Under the pieces are notes generated by a model. The model made no database searches. It was given only the letters and a program-made list of their open reading frames with translations, and was not told where the DNA came from. From Agelas oroides (taxonomy: Eukaryota > Porifera > Demospongiae > Agelasida > Agelasidae): a stretch of DNA of 64,000 nucleotides. Below, in pieces: positions 44,932-55,500 of the stretch. The stretch spans positions 8,871,220 to 8,935,219 of the forward strand of contig OX422189.1 of assembly GCA_949130485.1 (NCBI GenBank), written 5' to 3'. Position numbers and translations under genes: made by a program. Position 1 is the stretch's first letter. The number at the start of each line of letters is the position of its first letter.

Positions 44932-47900
44932 TCACATATCCTTAACACTGTACACTCTGACGTTACCATCCCTGCAGCTGGTGTACACACTTCCTCCCAC
45001 TCTCCTAACACTTGTGATGTTATCCTGTTCCGGTCCAGTCAGTTTGGTCACCCCATGTGCTGGATCCCGGACACTCCACACTACACAGCTACCATCAGCT
45101 GTAAGGGAAGATATTAGCATCTTGTTTACAGGGCAGTATCATCCTCAGGGTTCTTACTAGAAATCTGCTTCAGCACAGTGCAATAGGCAGGCCCCCTCTA
45201 TATACACAAGACTTAAAAAACATTAAAAATGTAAAAAGATGTAGGGATGGCATGCCAAAAAGTATGCAAACAAGGTAGAGATGATGCATGAAAGCAAAGG
45301 TCTACATATTGGCAAAGCCCCATCCCTACATCTTTTTCACACTGCAGTTAGACAGCGTGCTCGAGAGCTGAATCTGCACCCATCCATGCTGTGCATGAGT
45401 GCTTGAGTTTTACACACTGATTATACTATGACCAGTCTGCAGCCCACTCGAGCTCACTGTCTAGGTTATACCAGAGGCATATAACAAGGGTACCACTGTC
45501 ACTACAAGTAGTATGTTGGCAATAAAACTACTAACCTTGGTAGCCACCTACAAGGCACACATATCTATACGCTCATATTAGCCTCGTTCCCAGGCCATGT
45601 GGTGGGAGCTAGAAAGTGCATGGCCTGAGAATGAGGCTACAGCCATGAACTGCTAGTAAAGACTACCCATGCACTGTCTAACTGCAGTGTGAAAAAGATG
45701 TAGGGATGGGGCTTTGCCAATATGTAGACCTTTGCTTTCATGCATCATCTCTACCTTGTTTGCATACTTTTTGGCATGCCATCCCTACATCTTTTTACAT
45801 TTTTAATGTTTTTTAAGTCTTGTTTCTGTACTTTTTTTGATGTTAATCTCAGTTACAGTTAGACCTAAGCCTAAGAAGAATATTTCAAGTGTAACCACAA
45901 CAACAGAACTTGAAGCGGCATTGACAGTTTAGTAGTGATTCCAGTGTAATATCTGCCCTCCCTGGAGAAAAGTGTAATAATTATGTGCAATATAGCCAGC
46001 TAGAACCTGATGAAGGGCCAACCACTCTCTGTACCAAACTTTGTGAAACCAATTTCATGATTCAGTTGTCAATCACATGACGACTGACCATAGATACTAT
46101 ATAGTATCTATGGACTGACCAGCTGCAGCACAGAATACTATCATAGCTACTGACAACAGACCATCCTAGCTTTACAGTTCACTGAAGCTGTGAGTAGGCT
46201 AGTTTTAGTGTAGCTACAAGTAGGCAGCTGAATGCAGCGCCTTACCTACGTGGTGTTCATAAGCCTTGCCCAATGCAGGGGGGGGGGGGGGGGGGAAACC
46301 GTGCCAACCATGCCCGCTTGTGTACTCTCGCTTCCAGACCAATGACCGTGGTCTTCGGTCTGGGAACGAGACTTCGTGTACGCATGCGTACAAAATTAGA
46401 AAATGGCGTCCTTCGCAACGGACAGCAGCCTCCGAGTGTTGTGAATGGCTTTTGTTGACCAGGGTGAATTTGAAGCTATGAAGACGCTGAATGGTTGGGA
46501 AGCTGAGCGCTGTGATGAACATCCGTTTCGTGCTAAAATCAAGGTGAGTACTTGAGCTGTTTTCGAGTTATCGTCGTTTGACAAGTGGTCTGAACAAAGA
46601 AAGAAGACGAAAAATGGTACTTTTGCTACCGCACACTTTTGCGTTTAGCTGTCTTCTGCGTGGCTTTTGGCCACTTATATGAGTCTTGCTGATCACAAAG
46701 GCACTCAAAGAGGATGTCTGGGCTCTTAAATAAGCTTTTAGCGCGTTTGTGGTGAAGTTATACGGCTTTTGCTTAAGTATTGCATATATTGCGCGTCGGC
46801 GCCATCCCTACATAGAGAGTCTACCGACTCTCTGATACTGCTATTGAATTGTTAAGTGGGAAGCCACAATAGTAATTGCTATGGGCAGGTTTTATGAAGT
46901 GATCCAAATGGTGCTCTTACCTAAATCCAAATGGTGCTGCAATTAACCAAATGGTGCAAAACCATTCGCTAAAGGCCTAGCGAGAACCCTGATCATTGTG
47001 CTGTGATGTTTTGTGTGTGGGAAATCTTTGTGATCTCATCTTTGCAAATATACTCAGCCCTAGCTTTTTTTTTGTATAATCATTTTGCGTAAAAGCATGG
47101 ATAGAGCAATAGTATTTAGGACAAATAACAGCAAAAGGCAGAGATAAGCTATTGATACAACATAATATAATTGTGTAGTGGCAAATGAAAACATGACATC
47201 GCAATTTGTAACGTTCAACTTTCCTTGTCATCAAACTAGTCATGCTGCATACTAAAACATTCTCCATTTAATGCCCTGCAGGATGCTGTTAACCATTACT
47301 TGAAATATAAGGAAGTTGTGAGAGAAAGTTCAAAGTGAATTAACAATTATATTTAAAAGATTGCAGAGAGTTCAAGTTGTGTAAATAGGGAGGTAGATTG
47401 TTCCATAGTGCAATCGCATGAGAAAAAAAAAGAGAACTGGTAGGCATTAGTGGAGGTTCTTGCTCTGTGGAGTAAGAACGAGGATGCAGTACGCACTTCT
47501 CGGGTTCAAGCCACATAACAGGTAAATATGCAGTTACTGTGATCTCTGCAATGCTGCAAGCGCTCAAAAAGTTTGCTAAAGTCAACCATGTGCAACACTG
47601 TAGCAACAACTAACGTTGTGGGAGCACATACACACATGCACATGGTAGAGGCCGCCAGAGTAAAGATAATTTCTGTGCCTACAGCTGTATACACACAGCA
47701 TGAACTCTCTCGCCCCAAACATGGGTGAGTACAGTGTAGGAAGTCACTTATCCAAACTTCAGTTATCCGAACTTCAATTATCCAAATCTTCACTTATCCG
47801 AATCTTCACTTATCTGAACCCCCAAAATTTCTGCTGTGTATTAAATGGAAAGTAATCTGCTTTGCATTCAAATAGTATTGTTTCACTTATCCGAACATTT

Positions 47901-48619
47901 CAGTTATCCGAACATTTCCGTTATCTGAACACCCTCTGGTCCCAATGTGTTCGGATAAGTGACTTCCTACTGTATTAGCAAAAATTGGACAGTGGCAATG
48001 AAGCTACTAAAATCCTAGGTTAGTTTACCCAGCATTGGCAGTGATACAGTCTCCAAATTGAGTCAGGGTTTCTAAAGCTCATGTAAAGCAACGCTTACCA
48101 CATCCAGAAATACACCTGGTTTCTCCCAGTGGAAGAAGTGTTTTTACTGCAGCTGTGCCGAATGATAGTTGCTGTTGAGCTTCACTGCAAGCAAACAAGC
48201 ACTAACATGATGTTAGCTTACTCTCAACACACATACACTCAGACGTACAGAAACAGACACACAGACGCACACACAGGCACAGACAGACACAGAGGCACAG
48301 ACAGACAGACAGAGGCACAGACAGACAGACAGAGGCACAGACAGACAGACAGAGGCACAGACACAGACACACAGAGGCACAGACAGACACAGAGGCATAC
48401 AGACAGACAGACAGGCAGGCATAGCCCCAGTCTCAGGACTTGTTGCCTCCAAATTTTGACCACTTGCGGTGTGCACAAACAGAGCGATAAGTTTTATTTT
48501 TGCACATACTGCAAGCGATGGAGGTAGGGAAGGCCTGGGAATGAGGGTTACAGGCACACATGCACGTTCACACTCACACATGCACACATGCCTATCCACA
48601 CCCACAACACCCCCCCCCC

Positions 48620-48656
<37 letters not shown>

Positions 48657-51600
48657 ACACACAGAGAGCAGGCCATGCCAGGTCGCAGGTTCGAGTCCCT
48701 CCCTGACTCATCATAATTTTTTCCCTCTTTCTTTCTCGTCTTTATTTCTCACCTTTCTATCTCAATGACTTTGACCAGGCTAAGGTCTGACCGTCAGTTC
48801 TGGAGCACGTTTAAAAAACTGAGCCCCCCCCCCCCCCCCACACACACACACCCCCACACACACACTATCCTTGTCCCCAGGCCCGTTAACAAACACACAC
48901 ACACAGGTAGACAAAATAAATGGAAGAAATTTCTCAAACAGGACACCTCCTCTCCTCAGACCAAAGCATGTACCCCATACACTACTCTAGGCCAGTGCTA
49001 GATTGATTTAGGGTAGTATTCAAGGTAGCAGTGATTATATACACATACTCTGGTTTTCGTAGATCCAACAGACTCACAACTCCATCTTCGGCTCCACAGA
49101 GAGCAGCTGTTTCTGACAGAAACACACAGCTGCTCAGTGGTAACTTCCCTCTCGAGTAGGTAAATATCTGGAGGAAGACCAATACCTCCACGGCTGAGGG
49201 AAGGTTCAAAGTTCATATAAAGCCAAAATCTACTGGACCTTCCTTCTGACACATTTTCGGTATTCTTTGCACACTATTTTACCATCTCTCACCCCAGAAG
49301 GGTTGAGAACCCGAGTGGCCTAACCCACAAACGTTGAGTTAACCCCCCCTCCCCTAACATGGGAATACTCTTAAAATGCATTTCAGAAGCTGCTAAACAT
49401 TTCAGAATGGCAAATTTCTGACCACATGTTCATAGGGCATATATGTTTTTTTATTGCATTTTTGCGCAATTCATGCAATTTCCAGTACTTGTCAATGGTT
49501 TTGGTTTGGATTCATTTGTAAATGTAGCTCCGGCCACAAATATAAATGTAAATGCCACATTTACAAATATTACACTACACCAATTTTTGGGGGCATATGC
49601 AACTGTCAAGCTAGGCAGGGCCTCGTTGAGACGAGTACTTCATTCTAGGTCAGCAATGAGAAATGAATGAAGTTAACGTAAGCTAAACTATTTTTCCACT
49701 AACTCCCTGATGTGTGTCTTGTGCTTTGCAGCTACACAGCTTACAGTTTTCCTGTTTCTCACATCACAGGCTCGCAGGTTTCCATCCTCACACGCAAGTA
49801 ACAGCAGCTTATCATTTGTGCCACATTCAGGCTCTGGGGGGGAGGGAAAGCAATTTTTACCCACTCCCATCACAGGGCCTATTTCGTCAGCTCTACATCT
49901 CATTTCAAAAAGTGTAAAATGGTTTACTTTTAGTGAAAACAGAATTACTATTATAAGTTCCGTATGCAAAACATAGTACACTGTTTTACATTACCATAGA
50001 TGCTAGAACTAGTACGACTGGTCAGGCCATGGCTAGACCATTTTTTAAGCTGACTTACCTAACCAAGAGCACATAAGAACACCCGGTCACATGCTGTAGC
50101 AATAATAGCTTATGTCTATGCGCAGTTGCGCAGTACATGTTACTATTTTTAGTACTAGCAGTAAATCCAGATTGGCTTCAAATTTTACGGAGTTACACGC
50201 TCTTGACTCAAGCCACCCATTCTTATGCACTCTTACCTAACCAAGAGCACTATCCATGCCCATCTGTACACGTTCTCATTCCCAGACTGAATTGCAATTC
50301 AATTGTGGTCGTGGAAAAGAATGCACAGCAACCGTCAGGCTGCTACATATTGTAGCTACCTGTTTGAAGCTGAAGTTTGGCAAGAGTGTTTCCTGACAGC
50401 TGAAAAGTGCATGGGTCTAAAAATTTTTCTGTGGGCTTCATCCTGAACTTCTTCCGATACCCAGGGTTGCAGTGTACGCATACGCGCAGCTGATCATTTA
50501 CCTTGCGTCAAACAAAACACAGTCAAATGTTCTTCATTTGTTCTATGAAAATGAAACAGCAACTTTTTTCTTCCCACTACTGTATAAAGGTTTTCATTTT
50601 GATAGGGTGCATTAGCCTCGTCCCCAGGCCCCACCCAGCTTTCTGTCGCTTGCAGTACGGAAAAGCAGGGAGAACCTGGTATCTTTTCTCACGTGAGCAT
50701 GACGTAACCGGAAAACGGCCAAACTTTTCAGAACGGACAAGCACCATTTTGCTAGCTAGATACGTGTGGTAAGTTACCTGGTACCTTGGCTCTTTTTGCA
50801 GTTCTGGGCCCCATGGGCCCACGCACAATTAAACCCTTTCTACCATCCTTTCTATCCCGACGTCACTCACCTGAGAAAAGATACCAGGCCCTCTCCCGCT
50901 TTTCCGTACTGTATATAAGCAACGAAAAGCTGGGCGGGGCCTGGGAACGAGGCTAAGGGTGCATAGGTTTTCTTCATAGTGGTATTCACACATGCATTCA
51001 CAGCATCTTTACCTGTGGGTGGAGCTGTATTCTGATTGGCTAGTGTCGTACTGCTAGTCACTGCACAGGCGTTGATGGGACAGTGGGTGTTGGTGATGGT
51101 TGCTAGGCATTTGGCAGACCCACAGTCCCACAGTCGAGCACTACCGTCACTCGACACAGCTGGAGGATAAGGGGGAGGATAACACACCCACTCAGTTGCC
51201 TTGAAAACCTACCTACAATATCCGAAGCCACTTATCCGAACATGCTGGGACCTAGGGGTTTTCAGATAACTGAAATAATGGAAACATTTGAACGCGAAGC
51301 AGATCACTTTCCACTTAATGCACAGCAAAATATCTATGAATATCATTATTTTGGGGGTTTCAGATAGCTGAAGATTTGGATAAGTGACTTTTTCCTACCT
51401 ATACGTGAGAACCCTGCCCAGCTTTCCATCATGGAAAACCATTCACTAGGTGGGTCCCTGGAAATGAGGCGATTGCAAGTTGACCAGCAAAATACCTTCC
51501 GCTAGTTTACATACAACCATTATTATTGGGGAGGGAGATTAATTAGCATGCAATGAATGTCATATTTTAAATCCAGTACTTGAGCTTTCTGACGGGTCAG

Positions 51601-53373
51601 TGTGCATGGACAGCTGCACAGTATAAAAGCATAAGAAGACCGTTTGGGACAGCCAAGAATGTGAGGCAAGATTTACTATCCAATTCAGTTCAAAACAGGA
51701 CGAGTTACGTCATGATGTCATGGGCATATAAATTACATGTTCAGAACTGGGTCTGATAGAAAACCTTGTCTCACATTCTTGGTCTCTCAAATCAGAAAGC
51801 GACCCCATCCCATGTGACAAAAAACGTTCCAAACACAAGATCTTTTTCACATGTGTGGGAGGATCTGGACATGTACGAGACTACAAACCCAAAAGTCAAA
51901 ACCACCAGATGCATACACACATGAGAATGGCACTTAAAAAACTACTAGATGCATGAGAGTGGCACTTACAGATGATGTTTCTTCCTCGATCTATCACAAC
52001 TGTGTCAGAAATTCCTAGGAAGGTAGCAGAGAGTAATAGCAGATTATGCATGTGCATCAACATCACGGACACCAGAAAATACACAAACCCATAGCTTAAC
52101 GGTTAACACATAAATGAACAGAAGGTTATCTGTTACCAACTTGAGCTCGGAAAGTAACTTGCCGACGTCTCGACTGAATGCTCCAGTCGTCATTTTCCGA
52201 GCTCAAGTTGGTAACAGATAACCTTCTCTTCATTTATGCAGAAGCCAACTGAGAAGCCACTGAAAGTTAACACACATTCTTGCATAGTCTGCAGTCTAGC
52301 ATGGTCTCGTTCCAGCTACCTATACATTTCACGGGATCTATCACCATTTGAAACTATATGCATATACGCAACTCAAGAGCGCATAAGAACGGGCGGCTAG
52401 AGTAAGAGCGTGTAACTCCAATAGAAGCCCGAAGTCTGGGCAAAATTATTGAACCGTACTAAAAATAGAACACCCGGTCACGTGTGTGCTTAGCAACAAT
52501 GCTTAATGGCTTATGTCAACGCAGCATGCGCAGGGCGTGTTACTATTTTTAGTACTGGCGGTAAATTCTGCCCGGTTTCGAATTTTACGTAGTTACACGC
52601 TCTTACTCTAGCCGCCCGTTCTTATGCGCTCTTGGCAACTGTATGCAAATGCACATTGTCATTCATGAAAAAGTGCTCCCATAAAATAAACCTGTGAATA
52701 TAACAACAAGTAGTTTTACAAGCCAGACATCTAACCAAAAGACGCTCGAGTTCAGCCAACCTCTTGTGTGTCCCATGAGTGTCCGAGGGCAAGAGCCGTC
52801 CTCAGCCGACCAAACTTTCAGTCTCATGTCTGCCCCACCGCTCAGAACCACAATGCCCGAGGGGAAGAAACGACATGTGTAGACATCTCCTACATGGCCC
52901 TCCAAGTTACGCTGTACAGAACAGCAAGAGGTCAAAGGTCAATGAAAAGAGAGGTCTGTTGTGTGTTGAAGTTGGTCTCAAGCCCAGACCCCATTTTTCT
53001 TACGAGGAAAACAGTCTGGTGAACCAAGTCGAATTTGTTGGGCTTGCATGTGCTTTTGAAACTAGTGTAACCTAGCAACGTTCAGAACATTTTGTGACAC
53101 ACCAACTCAAAAAACATTGAGTTACCCAAGTAGAGATACAGGAAGTGCTACGTAATAATTACCAATCTAGCAATCTCATTGGTCCTTGCCACATTTTGGT
53201 AATAGGCCCCAAAAATTCAACTTCTTCACCAGACTGTTTCTCCTCAGGAGGAGCACATGGTCACAGTGGGTATGTTGCATGTTGAGTATGCCAGCTGTGT
53301 GTGGTTATTGGGGCGAGCCTGAGCGAGCCCCACATAGACGGTACAGCTGGACGAAATCATATATGTATTATCA

Positions 53374-53404
<31 letters not shown>

Positions 53405-55445
53405 CATTATCGTACGACCGTCACCCGCGCGCCGCGCTTGGTCGCACGAAGTATGTAGGGCTTCCAATATCGCATTCGCATACATGGCTTCCGTAACCGC
53501 AAGAGAATCACCCGCGCGCCGCGCTTGGTCGCACGAAGATGTAGGGCTTCCAATATCGCATTAGCGTACATGGCTTCCGTGATCGCTAGAGAAGACGACG
53601 TCAAGGAGGAAAAGGACGCCATCCGTCAGGTGATCTTTAACAACAAAGAATTCAAGCAATAGCTGTGTGATTTCAGTGAACTGTACCCAGGTGTAGCCTC
53701 GTTCCCAGGCTCTCCCCACTAAGAGGGGGGAGGGCCCTTCTTAGCGGGGAGAGCCTGGGAACGAGGCTACCCAGGTAAGCAAGAATGAGAAGCATTTGCC
53801 ACGGTTGTCTCCACTACACAATCTGCCAGACACAATCATGATGCAAAATGTAGACTCTTCTAGCCAGCACGACGTTCAGCAACCTTGAGTTGAAACTCTC
53901 AGAGAAAATGGAATGATTCATGTGATCTTTAATAGGCCTTGCAACTTCAAACCATATGATGTCACAGAAAATATGGAAAACTTTTGTGGCTACCAACAAT
54001 GGTGTTGAGATAGCAATGACACAGCCCTAATGGAAAAACTGAACCAACCAACATCCACTAACTCACTGGCAATGTGTATAAAAACTACCACCATACACCA
54101 TTTGAAGCTCATTTGGTCAATAGAAACTCCAATGTAAGCTCTCATGTAAACAGGAAATATTATGTCATCACTTTTATATCACACTAATGTCATGTTGTTT
54201 ACAACAAAAATTGATAAAACCATAACGGTGATTGTGTACACAAAAAATTGCATGTTAGCCTCTTCCAAATCAGTTCATTGTTTCTCATCCCTAAGCAGAA
54301 AACTAGATGTGGGTTGGCCAACGGAATTGAAGACTTTCAATTACGAGGTCATTCCTGTGTGAATAATGTACAACACTGCCTTTGTCATTTATACACTCGG
54401 ATGAGGCACAGTAGACAAACAGCGACTTCACTTCTTACTAAACGCCACGCCAACTTCGACACCTCGACAAGAAGTGCGAAAGGGCACGCGTGTATACGAA
54501 CTGCGTATGCACAATTTTAGTCCTTGGCATGCTGCTTGCTCAGGCTCGCCCCACAATGCCCTGCATTCATCTAGTTTATTAAGTGAGTGTGAACAAGATG
54601 CAAGGTGCTAGTACACCTGCATGTACTTATAACACCTGGCTTACAGCCATCTAACAACACAAATGGAGAAGAGGCTTGGAAGCATTTATTACATGACAGA
54701 GGGTTAGCTAGGTGGGACCTACCCTGGTCTCCCCAGTGTCAGCGTCCCACGCCCACAGTCTCCCATCTGCTAGGCGGGACCTACCCTGGTCTCCCCAGTG
54801 TCAGCGTCCCACGCCCACAGTCTCCCGTCTGCTAGGCGGGACCTACCCTGGTCTCCCCAGTGTCAGCGTCCCACGCCCACAGTCTCTCGTCTGCTAGGCG
54901 GACCTACCCTGGTCTCCCCAGTGTCAGCGTCCCACGCCCACAGTCTCCCGTCTGCTAGGCGGACCTACCCTGGTCTCCCCAGTGTCAGCATCCCACACCC
55001 ACAGTCTCCCGTCCTCAGAGGAACAGACTCCTAGTGCACCACTGCCCGATATGTCCATATTGAGCAGCTGTGTGTGTGTGTGCATGTGTGTGTGTGTGTG
55101 TGTGGAATGAGGGTTGCATATGTGTAATTGTGTGTGCATACGTGTGTGCATATGTGTGTATGCATGGGTGTATGCACGGGTGTATACAGTCATGTATGTA
55201 TACATGTGCTGTGTGTGTATGTGTGTATGCGTATACATATGTACAGTACGTGTATATATGTAAATTTGTTTAACGTGTGAGCACGAACATTCTCCACGCA
55301 GTAACTCAGCTCACTTTCCCATTCTGAAGAGGAAACATCTTCATTGGACGCACAAAGGTAGTAGTACATTCAGCCCGAGGGCACTCCACCGTCAATGTAC
55401 GCTATACAACAAGACATACTCCCTCACATAATGAACCCTTGACAG

Positions 55446-55500
<55 letters not shown>

